A stretch of 34,733 nt of DNA, from positions 1 through 34,733 of the forward strand of contig UQCQ01000016.1 of assembly GCA_900539595.1 (NCBI GenBank), written 5' to 3'. This stretch comes from an uncultured Mollicutes bacterium (lineage in GTDB: Bacteria; Bacillota_I; Bacilli_A; RFN20; CAG-826). This document shows positions 13,837-22,673 of this stretch, piece by piece. Position numbers and translations under genes: made by a program. Numbering within the stretch: position 1 is the first letter of the stretch; each line of letters opens with the position of its first letter. The notes under the pieces are model-generated. The model ran no database searches, was not told the origin of the DNA, and saw only the letters and a list, made by a program, of their open reading frames with translations.

Positions 13837-16353
13837 ATGGAAGAACGTCTTATTGTTACGGATCGCTGTTATTGGCCCCTTTTGCTTCAATATAAAAAAG
13901 AAAACCCATTCTCTTGCTTTAAATTGGTAGATTGTGAAGAACTCCTAGACCTTTTGTCTTTTTCTTGGAAGGAAGGAGCCATCCAAAGGCTCATGTCCAA
14001 AGGCTTGGACTATATGGACGCGAAGAAGTGGTTGAGACTCCTTCGCGTTTGCGATGCTTCTCAAAATGAAAAAGCCCAAAAAATATCAGGATGGTTAGAA
14101 GATTACAAATCTAGCGACCCTCTTTTGGCAAAAGCCATGTTGCGGAAATGCAAAATTTGTCTTTTGGAGATGGATGAGGATAGCGAAATCCAGTCCCTTC
14201 TCCAAAGAAAAAATATTCCCTTTGATCTTCTTCATTTATCGGACTTTAAAATTCCACCCTTTTTCGATGAAAAAACGGCTACCGATAGAATCGATGTTTT
14301 GTCTTTTCGCAATAAATTCCAACAATATTTTTATGTCTTCAGCGATATACGTAAACGTTTGCTCGAAACCCCAGAAAATCAAAGAGATGAGATGGCGGGC
14401 CGCATCAAGATTTTGATTTCGGACGAAAGCGATAATTTCTATTTGCATCTAACGAGCCGCGCCTTTGGCATCCCAGTTATTTACTCTAGCCGTACCCCAC
14501 TCCTCTCCCTTCCGGCCGTCGCGGAGAAAATGGCTAGAATTTATCAAACCAGTGATTTTTCCTTCACGGATGAAGAAAAGGAAAATCCTGAATTGGCCGA
14601 ATTAAAACGCATCATCGAAACTTATGGCATTGCTTCGTTACCACAAGAAAACGAAAGGTATGCCAACCTGCTTGAAATCGTTTCTTCCACTGCCTCCAAA
14701 GAGATGATGGGGGATCGTGGAATTCAGGTAACGTCTTCCTTTGATTTTGATAAAAACTCGCTTGTTTATGTGATGGATTTTTGCGATGGGTCCTTCTATC
14801 AATCCTATGATGATAAAAACGTTATTTCCGATGCAGAACTTGTGAAAATCCACGCAAATCCTAGTTATGTTCTTACTTTGCTGGACAAAAGAAAGAAGTG
14901 GAATTATCTATGTTTTCAAAACATTATTCTCCTTTCTCGCGTTCGGGAACACTTGTCGGATTACATCTATGATTCCCCTTTTATCAGTGAGGTCACCATG
15001 CCTGCTAAAGAGGATGGAAAAGCCATTTCGCGATTCCGCGTTATTAAGGCGGATTTGAATGAAAATGGTTGTTTCACCAGTGAGGCAAAAAGCCTTTGGT
15101 CCGCTCATGAATATGACACGCAATTTGTTCATAGCCCACAAGAAGATGGCTTCCTTTCCTATTCCCCCGCTTTTACGAACCTCGGAAAGGGTTGGGACGA
15201 AGGCAAGAAAATCAAAAGATGGTCCATTAGTCGTATCGAATCCTATGTTCGTTGCCCTTATCAATTCTATTTAAAGCAATTCCTCAAGGAAGACGACCAG
15301 GATTATCACTTTATTTATCTGGGAGAGCTTGTCCATAAAATTATGGAAGAGGCTTACTTGCCCTCTTTCGATTACGAATCCTCCTTCCTAAAAGGCGTGG
15401 AGGCATATCGAAAAAGCTTGAACCAAAAAGGAGACACGTGGACGGAACGGGACGACGTCCTCATCGAAATTTACCATGACGGCTTAAAGCTACTCTTAGA
15501 CCGTATCTTGACGTGGAAAGGATGTTCCCATATTTCGAAATCCATCGCGGAAAAGCAAATCTATTGGACTTTGCAAGACGAGGAGGGCGTTTATCCGTTC
15601 TCGGGCCGTGTGGACAAAATCGTCCAATTTGAACGCGGTGACCTAAAATACTATTTCATCATCGACTATAAAACGGGTGCAGAAAAGTTCGATTGCCGCT
15701 ACGTATGTGCTGGACAGTCGATTCAGCTTCCACTTTATTACTCCGCTTTAGAAAAATCAAAAGATAAAGAATTGTGTGGGGAAGGTAAATTTGGTGGATT
15801 CGGAATCCAACAGATTTATTTTTCCTCCGTCAAACAAGCCTTTGACGCCGGCAATCATTTGCTATCGGAAAAGAAAGTGCTTAGTCAATCCGCTTTTAAG
15901 GGTTTGACCTTGAAGGAAGAGGGGTTTTGGCTTGTTGCTGACGATGATGAGGATTCCTTTAAGGCAACAAAGAGCAAAACTGAATGCAAATTTACTGGTA
16001 AATACATCGCAGGGAAACCCCGTTTTATGCCTGACACCCTTCGTCTAGAAAAAGAGGTGATGGGGGACCCCTATTATTCTTTGCCCCAAATCGTTGAGGA
16101 CGCGGAAAGGGCCTGCCTTAATGTCATTCATCGTATCGAAAATGGCGATTTTGCCATCGCACCAACACAAAGGCAGCTTCATAAGCCGGTGAAATCCAGC
16201 GGTGATCTAGCGTGTTCAAGTTGTTCTTTCCGTGATATTTGCTACCGCAAGGCAAATGATTTTGATTCCTTACCAAAGGTGTGGAAGCAAATCTCAAAAC
16301 ATTTTGAAGAGGATAAAAAGAGAGGGGAGGCAGAAGATGAAAAAGAAAGATAA
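13837..16353 (+). CDS. addB: AddB-type subunit of the AddAB helicase-nuclease, without Walker A
   Basis: 838 residues. The C-terminal third is the AddB nuclease with its iron-sulfur staple: Cys473 (YVRCPYQFYLK) and Cys793-x2-Cys796-x5-Cys802 (CSSCSFRDIC). Its PD-(D/E)XK residues include His500, Asp593 (GRVDKI) and Asp610-Tyr-Lys612 (IIDYKT). The N-terminal part is a degenerate helicase: no GxxGxGKT loop is visible, and the protein is about 300 residues shorter than B. subtilis AddB, more like RexB. Such subunits read recombination hotspots and stabilise the complex rather than hydrolyse ATP. It overlaps addA by 17 bases, typical of this pair. Role: processing double-strand breaks for RecA loading. 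Confidence 0.9.
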   Translation: MEERLIVTDRCYWPLLLQYKKENPFSCFKLVDCEELLDLLSFSWKEGAIQRLMSKGLDYMDAKKWLRLLRVCDASQNEKAQKISGWLEDYKSSDPLLAKAMLRKCKICLLEMDEDSEIQSLLQRKNIPFDLLHLSDFKIPPFFDEKTATDRIDVLSFRNKFQQYFYVFSDIRKRLLETPENQRDEMAGRIKILISDESDNFYLHLTSRAFGIPVIYSSRTPLLSLPAVAEKMARIYQTSDFSFTDEEKENPELAELKRIIETYGIASLPQENERYANLLEIVSSTASKEMMGDRGIQVTSSFDFDKNSLVYVMDFCDGSFYQSYDDKNVISDAELVKIHANPSYVLTLLDKRKKWNYLCFQNIILLSRVREHLSDYIYDSPFISEVTMPAKEDGKAISRFRVIKADLNENGCFTSEAKSLWSAHEYDTQFVHSPQEDGFLSYSPAFTNLGKGWDEGKKIKRWSISRIESYVRCPYQFYLKQFLKEDDQDYHFIYLGELVHKIMEEAYLPSFDYESSFLKGVEAYRKSLNQKGDTWTERDDVLIEIYHDGLKLLLDRILTWKGCSHISKSIAEKQIYWTLQDEEGVYPFSGRVDKIVQFERGDLKYYFIIDYKTGAEKFDCRYVCAGQSIQLPLYYSALEKSKDKELCGEGKFGGFGIQQIYFSSVKQAFDAGNHLLSEKKVLSQSAFKGLTLKEEGFWLVADDDEDSFKATKSKTECKFTGKYIAGKPRFMPDTLRLEKEVMGDPYYSLPQIVEDAERACLNVIHRIENGDFAIAPTQRQLHKPVKSSGDLACSSCSFRDICYRKANDFDSLPKVWKQISKHFEEDKKRGEAEDEKER

Positions 16354-19300
16354 TGGTCTTAATAAGATGCAACAGGCGGCTGTTGAAGCCCCCGTTTATG
16401 AAGATATTCTGATCCCCGCGGGTGCGGGAAGTGGCAAAACCAAAACTCTAACCGAACGCGTTTACGACATCATTGCAGAAGGAAAAATCAAACCAAGTGA
16501 GCTGCTTGTTTTGACCTTTACCAATAATGCGGCCCACGAAATGAAAAGCCGAATTGTTGGGCGATTTGCCAAGGAAAAGGATCCTGCTGTCTCTAAACTA
16601 GCCTTAGAGATGCTTTCTAGCCACGTGCAGACCTTCGACTCTTTTAACCAGTATTTAGTAGGAAAATACGCGACACGTCTAGGTGTTTCGCCTCAGTTAT
16701 CCGTGATGGACGACGCCTCCTATCAAAGCAAACGAAACGAATTGGTGGATGAGATAATTCAAGATTATTACAGCGATTCCGAAAAACGGGCTCGCCTAAT
16801 TTCCACCCTAAAAAAATTTACGCTTAAAAGCGATTATGGCATCAAGAAAATGATTCTTGATATGGGGGATGAACTCGATAAAATGACCCCCCTTCATCGA
16901 GAAAAGTTTTTAGCGGAATATGACGAACGTTTCTTTTCCGATACGTTTGCCGATCAACTTTTCCATGAAAAAATGGAATACCTAAGAAAAAAGACGATTC
17001 TAACCATCCATCGGGCTTATTTTGTATTTTCTCATTTTGATGAAGTCACCGATTTGGATTCTTTGGATTTAGCGGAATGGAAGAAGGTTTTCGAAAGAGA
17101 AGCGGCGTTCACCGTGGATTATCACACCATTTCTTTTGGAGAAACCTGCACGGATTCCCTATGTCAAACCATGGTAAATCTCATCGATTCTAATGATGAT
17201 GAAATGGCCCAAAGACTCCAGGAATGGGATGAAAAATATTGGGCGCCTTTACCCAAGAAAATAGTGATAGATGGCGATAAAGAAGCGAAAAAGAGATATG
17301 ACGCTGCTTTTAAAATTTTGAAAGAAATCGCAGGCGATACGCAGAGTAGTCTATATACCCGGTACTCTTATCACGGGGATCGAGAACGCGAAAAAGAAAA
17401 ATTATTTTCCTTCCAGCCCGATGTGCATCTCCTTCTAGAAATGGAAGAAGAAGTACGACACCGCATGAATGACTTCCTTCGTTCCACGAACTCCTTTTCC
17501 TTTTCTGACATCGGTGCTATGTCCTTGCGACTACTAACGGAACAACAATTTAACGATGTTGCCGATGAAGTGAGAAGAAGGTTCCGTTACATCATGGTGG
17601 ACGAATATCAGGACACCAACGATACGCAAGAATTGTTTCTCGGTAGCTTGATGAAGCCGGTTTTGCTGGATGGCAAGATGGTGCAGGCTCATCTTTTTTG
17701 CGTAGGTGACGCTAAACAAAGCATTTACGCGTTCCGAAACTCGAACGTGGAATTGTTCCGCAAGCGCCAAAAAGATTATCAACAAGGCCCGGGTCATCAA
17801 GTCATTGCCATGAATACGAACTATCGTTCGAGACCCTCTCTCATCGATGACATTAATTACGTCTGCTCTTACTACATGACGTTAGATCATGGATGTATCG
17901 ACTATTTGGACCCCATGGAAGCCTTGACGGCAGGACAACAAAAAGGGGATCAGGACGATAATTTTCATATCTGGCGGCTATACGGAGAATGTGATCCTTT
18001 CGCTAAAAAGAAACGCTTCTGCGACCCCGCTCAAGTTCATTGGGAAATCTCTGCGATTCTTCAAGATATCATTCAAAAAGTAAGTGAAGGCTACCTGATT
18101 TATGATTTGGATGCCAAAAAGATGCGCCCATGCCGTTATGGCGACTTTGTTATTTTGTTGCGTACCAAAAAGTCATTTCCTTTGTTTCGGAAGGCATTTA
18201 ACGAGGCTGGCGTTAAACTCAATGAAAAGCAGTCAGAGAATTTGCAGGAAACGCGTTCCATCTTGTTCCTTCAATCTTTGATTTCCTTTTTGAAATATTT
18301 TGTCCAACCCGAAACGGAAGATCCCAAGCATCTTTTCTTATCCATTGCGAGAAGCTATGCGTTCCGCGATCAATATTCCGATGCTCACATTCATGAGCTA
18401 TTGATGGAAAGCGAAAAACAAAAAGAGGACCCTCTTGCCCCGTTTAAAACGGACAACCCTTCCCAAGATCCTGAAGGCGGCATTTGGCAAAGAATGGAAA
18501 ATCTGGCAATGGAATTACGACAGTCCTCTCTTTCCGCTATTTTCCTTGAATTGCTAGAACGCTTTCACGTGATCGATCGGCTGTATTTGATGGGGGACGT
18601 GGATGCGAATATTCAAAAAATCGAATCTTTGTATCAAATGGCGGTTCAAGGAGAACAAAGGGGACAGGGGCTTTTTGATTTCGTCCATTTGTTCCAAAGT
18701 GTGAAACTCTATGACTTGTCCTTGGCTTCGGACACCCTTGTGCAATCCGATGACGCGGTGGATATGATGACGATTCACGCATCCAAAGGTTTACAAAATC
18801 GAATCGTTTATATGCCCTCATCCGGAAATTTCCTTTCCAAAGGAGATGGAAGAAGTCTACCTGCATTTATTTTCTCAGAGGATTTGGGATTTCAATTCCG
18901 TTTTGAACAATTCCATCCGGAAGGGGTGTTTGTTGATGGCCAATCCTTCGAGGAATCTACCGATACTTTGGGAACCATAGCCAAGGAAATCTGGAAGAAA
19001 CAAGATCCGGATATCGATGAGCACGTCCGCCTTTTCTATGTGGCGTTGACCCGTGCAGAAAACGAGATCATTCTCGTGGGGAATGATGTCTATTCGGATT
19101 CGAACGAAGAAGTCTATTCTATGATGCATCGATGCCCTCATCATTTAGAAATTGATAGGGCTTTTGCGGCAAAACTGATGCAAAACGGCCTTTTGTCACA
19201 AGAAGAATTGGATACTTATCAGTCTCATCTTGTTCTGGTTCAAACGCCGCCAAATCTTATCGGACTCTCAGGCTTTGATGATTTGCAAAAAGACAATTAT

Positions 19301-20395
19301 TCCTCTTTAAAGCGCGCCTATTATGATGAAAGGGTTTCCCAATATTTGGATGACGAAATCCAAACTATTTTGGCCCGTGCTTACGACCGTTATTTATCTA
19401 TTTTCAAAACGATGCCTGAAGAAGAGATGGCTAATTTCTATTTGGCTAAATACTATCCTGACGCTTATATAAACGGGTCTCGCGGTATCGTTGGAATCCA
19501 GGAAGAAAAACGAAAGGAAACTGAATTTGCCAAGACGGCTGCTGCCTTATCCGAAGAAGAATCGGAAGAACAAGACGAAGAAGCAGATGACGTTTCCGAT
19601 AGTGAAGATTGCGAAGAGAATATCGGCGATTTAAACGCGATGTTACAAAAAATGCGGAAATGCATTTTGGAAGAAGACGCTGAGGCGTTCCGTCTTGTTT
19701 TAGGCATTACGGCGACGGAAGCAAAGAATAAAAAGAAGGCCCACGATTATTTCGTGCAGTTTGGAATTCGACCCTTTGCTCTCCTTTTTGATGGCATTCC
19801 ATCGGTGGTCTCCCTATCCTACAAAACAGACCGTTACGAAGATAGACATCGACAGGTTTTTCCAACCATATTAAAGAAAAATGCTTCCTCGAAGCCCGTC
19901 ATTAGTCCTTTGTATGTCAATGATGAGACGTTGGAATTTCAGCCCGTTGTTACCAAGAGGGCATCCAAGTCTTTCGTGGATGAAGAGGTTTCTGTGGCGA
20001 CCCTTGAATATGGGACCAAACTTCATGCTTATATGGAAGCCGTGGATTTCAAAAATCCGGTCTTGGATTTCATTCAGGATGTTTGGGATCGAAAGATCAT
20101 TGCCGCTTGTTTGGAATTGCCGCCATTAAAAGAAGCCCAACAAGCCAATGTTTTCTCGGAGTATGGATATTACGACGATGAAACGAAAAAGACGGGATAC
20201 ATCGACTTGCTTTACGAAAAAGACGGAGTTTATACCATCGTTGATTACAAAACTTCGGAAATCGATGATCCGGCTTACGTTGAGCAGCTACACGCCTACC
20301 GTCGAAACGTGTGTCGACTGTTCCACGTGGACGAATCGAAGGTTCGACTTTACTTGGTTTCGCTAAAAAAGAAGCAATATGCTTCTATTCCCTAA
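16337..20395 (+). CDS. addA: AddA-type ATP-dependent helicase/nuclease
   Basis: 1352 residues from the ATG at 16337, chosen for its GGGGAGG site and the overlap with addB; an upstream frame inside addB is not used. UvrD-like helicase motifs in order: Walker A AGAGSGKT (28-35), VDEYQDTN (motif II), VGDAKQSIYAFR (motif III), NYRS (IV), TIHASKGLQ (V) and VALTRAE (VI). The C-terminal RecB-like nuclease has GTKLHAYME and IVDYKTSE (Asp1303, Lys1305). A strongly acidic low-complexity stretch (SEEESEEQDEEADDVSDSED, near 1090-1120) separates helicase and nuclease. With AddB it unwinds and trims broken DNA ends. Likely the motor subunit, since AddB lacks an ATP site. Confidence 0.94.
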   Translation: MKKKDNGLNKMQQAAVEAPVYEDILIPAGAGSGKTKTLTERVYDIIAEGKIKPSELLVLTFTNNAAHEMKSRIVGRFAKEKDPAVSKLALEMLSSHVQTFDSFNQYLVGKYATRLGVSPQLSVMDDASYQSKRNELVDEIIQDYYSDSEKRARLISTLKKFTLKSDYGIKKMILDMGDELDKMTPLHREKFLAEYDERFFSDTFADQLFHEKMEYLRKKTILTIHRAYFVFSHFDEVTDLDSLDLAEWKKVFEREAAFTVDYHTISFGETCTDSLCQTMVNLIDSNDDEMAQRLQEWDEKYWAPLPKKIVIDGDKEAKKRYDAAFKILKEIAGDTQSSLYTRYSYHGDREREKEKLFSFQPDVHLLLEMEEEVRHRMNDFLRSTNSFSFSDIGAMSLRLLTEQQFNDVADEVRRRFRYIMVDEYQDTNDTQELFLGSLMKPVLLDGKMVQAHLFCVGDAKQSIYAFRNSNVELFRKRQKDYQQGPGHQVIAMNTNYRSRPSLIDDINYVCSYYMTLDHGCIDYLDPMEALTAGQQKGDQDDNFHIWRLYGECDPFAKKKRFCDPAQVHWEISAILQDIIQKVSEGYLIYDLDAKKMRPCRYGDFVILLRTKKSFPLFRKAFNEAGVKLNEKQSENLQETRSILFLQSLISFLKYFVQPETEDPKHLFLSIARSYAFRDQYSDAHIHELLMESEKQKEDPLAPFKTDNPSQDPEGGIWQRMENLAMELRQSSLSAIFLELLERFHVIDRLYLMGDVDANIQKIESLYQMAVQGEQRGQGLFDFVHLFQSVKLYDLSLASDTLVQSDDAVDMMTIHASKGLQNRIVYMPSSGNFLSKGDGRSLPAFIFSEDLGFQFRFEQFHPEGVFVDGQSFEESTDTLGTIAKEIWKKQDPDIDEHVRLFYVALTRAENEIILVGNDVYSDSNEEVYSMMHRCPHHLEIDRAFAAKLMQNGLLSQEELDTYQSHLVLVQTPPNLIGLSGFDDLQKDNYSSLKRAYYDERVSQYLDDEIQTILARAYDRYLSIFKTMPEEEMANFYLAKYYPDAYINGSRGIVGIQEEKRKETEFAKTAAALSEEESEEQDEEADDVSDSEDCEENIGDLNAMLQKMRKCILEEDAEAFRLVLGITATEAKNKKKAHDYFVQFGIRPFALLFDGIPSVVSLSYKTDRYEDRHRQVFPTILKKNASSKPVISPLYVNDETLEFQPVVTKRASKSFVDEEVSVATLEYGTKLHAYMEAVDFKNPVLDFIQDVWDRKIIAACLELPPLKEAQQANVFSEYGYYDDETKKTGYIDLLYEKDGVYTIVDYKTSEIDDPAYVEQLHAYRRNVCRLFHVDESKVRLYLVSLKKKQYASIP

Positions 20396-20447
20396 TTCAA
20401 AAGCATCATAATGTGCGAAAATAAACAAGAAAGTGAGGTTGTTTATT

Positions 20448-20819
20448 ATGGCGGAGAAAAGAAAAGTCTATCACGTTTCTAAACGGGAATCGGACGGCAT
20501 GTGGGCCATCCACATCCAGGGTAGCGACACGGTTATTAAACTTTTTAGCACCAAAGCGGAGGCCGAAACCTATTGCCAAACCCTTGGAGCCAATCAGCAA
20601 GGAACGATCCTTTTCCATAATTCCAAAGGAAAGGCTAAAGGATCCATTTCGACGACTCAGGTTCATAAGAAAGAAGCGGCGAAAGCGGAAACCAAGGTGG
20701 CAAAACCTGTTATTGCTGCTAAGCCAGAACCCAAAGCAAAACCAGAAGTTAAAGCCAAGGCACCGGCGAAGAAGCCTGCGCCCGCTAAATCGTCGACCAA
20801 AGTGGTTAAAAAGAAATAA
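20448..20819 (+). CDS. DUF2188-type small protein with a histone-H1-like Lys/Ala/Pro tail
   Basis: 123 residues from the ATG at 20448; AAGTGAGG about ten bases upstream serves as SD, so the GTG at 20433 inside that site is unlikely. The first 65 residues match the DUF2188 pattern (YHVSKRESDGMWAIHIQG, then a thread of Thr-Lys-Ala-Glu-Ala and ILFHNSKGK), a small domain of unknown function. From about 70 onward it is made almost only of Lys, Ala, Pro, Val and Glu (PAKKPAPAKSS), like H1-type tails of bacterial nucleoid proteins. It is 52 bases after addA with no terminator between, and its stop overlaps the start of the next gene. DNA or RNA binding is an inference from the tail. Confidence 0.75.
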   Translation: MAEKRKVYHVSKRESDGMWAIHIQGSDTVIKLFSTKAEAETYCQTLGANQQGTILFHNSKGKAKGSISTTQVHKKEAAKAETKVAKPVIAAKPEPKAKPEVKAKAPAKKPAPAKSSTKVVKKK

Positions 20820-21394
20820 TGAACAAACAACAAACTCGTCTTGGATGGCGGGACAAGAATTCTCTTTTCATGGAGATTGTCCGTTTTGCTGTCATCGGAG
20901 TCTATGGAACTCTTTTGGATTATGTCAGCGAGATGGTTCTCACGAGCCTCCTTTATTCTTGGGTCCAAAATAATGCGGATAATGCCATTGCTGCATTCTT
21001 CATTCAATTTCTTCTTTCTATCCTCGGCATGTTAATTGCCATGCCTGCTACATGGGCGTTAACCGGGGTATGGGGCTTCCAAAACGTCAAAGAAGAAGAC
21101 GCTAAAACGGCCAAGACTTGGAAGGGGAATCTAAAATTCCTTTTCTGGAGTGTCCTCGGCCTATTGGGAGGAGCCATCCTCCAATTCATCGGGTATATGA
21201 CCTGCCTCCGATGGAGTGGCTGGAACATCAACATCCTTAGCATCAATTTTTCCACCCTGTTCCAACAAGATATCCTAACGTTTTGGGCTTTTACAACGGT
21301 GTTCGTGGTGAAAACGGCGTTTACCATGGTGTGGAACTTTGTAACGCGGAAGAAATTTATCTATCGTTCACCAAAAGAAAACGAGGCCGCTTGA
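20819..21394 (+). CDS. GtrA-like membrane protein
   Basis: 191 residues; the ATG overlaps the stop of the DUF2188 gene by one base (TAATG), so translation is coupled. Four hydrophobic segments (about 17-40, 58-82, 106-128, 150-172). The N-terminal RFAVIGVYGTLLDY and the C-terminal VWNFVTRKKFIYR are the hallmarks of the GtrA family, whose members help move lipid-linked sugars across the membrane for cell-envelope glycosylation. A middle loop of about 25 residues is charged. The partner glycosyltransferase is not nearby. The family call is good; the cargo is unknown. Confidence 0.8.
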   Translation: MNKQQTRLGWRDKNSLFMEIVRFAVIGVYGTLLDYVSEMVLTSLLYSWVQNNADNAIAAFFIQFLLSILGMLIAMPATWALTGVWGFQNVKEEDAKTAKTWKGNLKFLFWSVLGLLGGAILQFIGYMTCLRWSGWNINILSINFSTLFQQDILTFWAFTTVFVVKTAFTMVWNFVTRKKFIYRSPKENEAA

Positions 21395-21404
21395 GCCTCG
21401 TTTT
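21378..21404. terminator. Bidirectional terminator between the gtrA-like gene and the kinase gene
   Basis: A stem of ACGAGGC and GCCTCGT (seven pairs, plus three A-T pairs) with a seven-base loop that contains the stop codon of the GtrA-like gene. On plus it ends in six T. On minus it ends in a T-rich stretch right after the kinase stop. The two convergent genes share it. Confidence 0.85.
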
Positions 21405-21893
21405 TTAGTCAACATAGATTTCTTCGACGTGGTCAAATTGCAATTTGCAGTAAGGGGAGGGGTCGGCGTAACGGCGGACCATGTTCTTAATCACGTCTTC
21501 GGGAACCCATTTCTCCACAGGTCTTTTCTTATTACGAATTAGACATTGGTTATAATCGTGGAGTTTTAATAAAAATAACTCATATTCATCAAATCCTTGA
21601 AGTTGGCGGCGGAAGTAGAGACGACGTTCATCATAAAGCATCGTCGTATCAAATAGAATCGTCACGTCCTTATGGGATTCAGCCGCTTCCTTTGCAACAC
21701 GGATCATTTCGTCATAGACGAGCATCATGTTGTTGTTCTCGGGGAATTTATCGTAACCGCCGCACATGGCTTTACGAATTTCGTCCGCGGCAATCACGAT
21801 GACCTTTTCCTCCGGGTGGGAAGAAGCGTAGTTTTTGGACCAGGTCGATTTCCCGATTCCGGCCGGCCCGCTGACAAGGATTAATTTTTTCAC
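21405..21893 (-). CDS. P-loop kinase-like ATPase (AAA_33 / zeta-toxin-like)
   Basis: 162 residues starting with GTG (21891-21893); no in-frame ATG lies upstream and the SD is weak. Walker A GPAGIGKST is at 9-17 at the very N-terminus. An Asp in the AADEIRKAM segment and VTILFDTTMLYDERRLYFRRQL (split here: ILFDTTMLYDERR) give the pattern of polynucleotide-kinase and zeta-toxin-like small kinases, with a lid of Arg/Lys residues (RNKKRP). No antitoxin is encoded beside it, so a toxin role is not supported. The substrate could be a nucleotide, sugar or nucleic-acid end. It is alone on the minus strand, divergent from the DtxR-type gene. Confidence 0.75.
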   Translation of the reverse strand: MKKLILVSGPAGIGKSTWSKNYASSHPEEKVIVIAADEIRKAMCGGYDKFPENNNMMLVYDEMIRVAKEAAESHKDVTILFDTTMLYDERRLYFRRQLQGFDEYELFLLKLHDYNQCLIRNKKRPVEKWVPEDVIKNMVRRYADPSPYCKLQFDHVEEIYVD

Positions 21894-21935
21894 AAATGAA
21901 ATGATACCCCGTTTCCAAGGCGTTGTCCTCTAAGA

Positions 21936-21970
21936 AAGCGCTTCATTATTAACCTTGCTTATTCTAAAAT
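21936..21970 (+). promoter_or_regulatory. Promoter of the DtxR-type gene, probably leaderless, with a palindrome
   Basis: TAAAAT (21965-21970) is a good -10 only six bases before the ATG at 21977, so the transcript would begin at or next to the start codon. No SD is present. A weak -35 (TTCATT, 21942-21947) is overlapped by the palindrome AAGCGCTT (21936-21943), a possible operator. Confidence 0.45.
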
Positions 21971-21976
21971 AAAAAT

Positions 21977-22372
21977 ATGAAAATTCAGCGTGATTATAGC
22001 CGTTCCCAAGAGGATTTTTGCGAAGCTCTTTTAATGCTTGAACAAGAAGGGAAACCATTAGAGACGACCCTGGTTGCCAAAATGCTTGGTATCTCGAAAC
22101 CCGCCGTCCACCAAATGGGCCATGAACTCATTGATCGCGGGCTTATCACGCGCAAAGATTATGGCGACATGAAGCTCACGGATAAAGGCCGTGAATTGGC
22201 AGAAAAAGTTCTTGCTCGTCATCACGTTTTGAAAGAATGCCTGTTGCGTCTTGGCGTATCGGAGGACTTGGCGGAAAAAGATTGTTGCGAAATCGAACAC
22301 GTCATTTCGGAAGAAACTTTTGATTGCATTAAAACCTTCGTGGAAAAAGCCACGAAAGAAGAAGCGAAATAG
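21977..22372 (+). CDS. DtxR/MntR-family metal-dependent transcription regulator
   Basis: 131 residues: an N-terminal winged helix (LVAKMLGISKPAVHQMGHEL, wing DYGDMKLTDKG) and a helical metal-binding/dimer domain, without the SH3-like third domain, so MntR-sized. By pattern alignment with B. subtilis MntR the metal residues are Asp13, Glu16, His82, Cys104, Glu107 and His108. Cys104 stands where MntR has Glu99 and DtxR has a Cys, while Asp13 is MntR-like, so this site is a hybrid. That points to iron, or to mixed Fe/Mn sensing, rather than plain Mn; this is inference. It is a single gene with no transporter beside it, and its targets are not visible. Confidence 0.85.
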   Translation: MKIQRDYSRSQEDFCEALLMLEQEGKPLETTLVAKMLGISKPAVHQMGHELIDRGLITRKDYGDMKLTDKGRELAEKVLARHHVLKECLLRLGVSEDLAEKDCCEIEHVISEETFDCIKTFVEKATKEEAK

Positions 22373-22673
22373 GCTTTAACGGAATGTTTCGCCTTCCAAA
22401 AACCAAATAACGAAAAATCATTATTTTTATGAAGATCGGTTTTTGGAGGAATTTAACTAAAAATATTCAATACACTTTTGCTTAACCGATTAAAAAATCG
22501 GCCTGTTATCTTATTTAAAAGAAATAAATCGCCAATACATATCTTGTTGAAAACATGGCTCTTTGGCTTTTTTTGGTTTTTGCAAAACGGGAAAAAAGAA
22601 TGTTTTTAACGTAGCATTAACAAGTAATGTAAGGGCTTTTATGGAAAAATGAATGGCACAAAGGAATGGAACC
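22373..22673 (+). promoter_or_regulatory. Control region ahead of the carbohydrate operon
   Basis: 301 bases, A/T-rich, no gene. It holds an inverted repeat CCGATT AAAA AATCGG (22486-22501), several T-runs without a convincing hairpin, and the motif GTAAGGGCTTT (22629-22639), which recurs in the same relation upstream of the araC-type gene. AAGGAA (22661-22666) is the SD of the first gene. I could not pick a clear -35/-10 pair, as expected for an activated promoter. Confidence 0.4.

Noticed and set aside
13675..13890. Minus-strand frame of 71 codons between nrdD and addB
   Set aside because: It overlaps the addB start and promoter, has no SD, and its composition follows the A/T-rich and GC-rich patches of the gap.
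21405..21893. Zeta-type toxin of a toxin-antitoxin pair
   Set aside because: The P-loop protein has no antitoxin-sized partner next to it. The neighbouring DtxR-type gene is divergent and has a metal site.
21931..21946. CcpA cre site (AGAAAGCGCTTCAT)
   Set aside because: It is cre-like in the centre, but the outer conserved bases (T at the first and C-A at the last positions) do not fit. Kept only as a palindrome.
22653..22673. Earlier ATG for the surface protein
   Set aside because: It would add seven residues ahead of a normal signal peptide and has no SD. AAGGAA fits the ATG at 22674.
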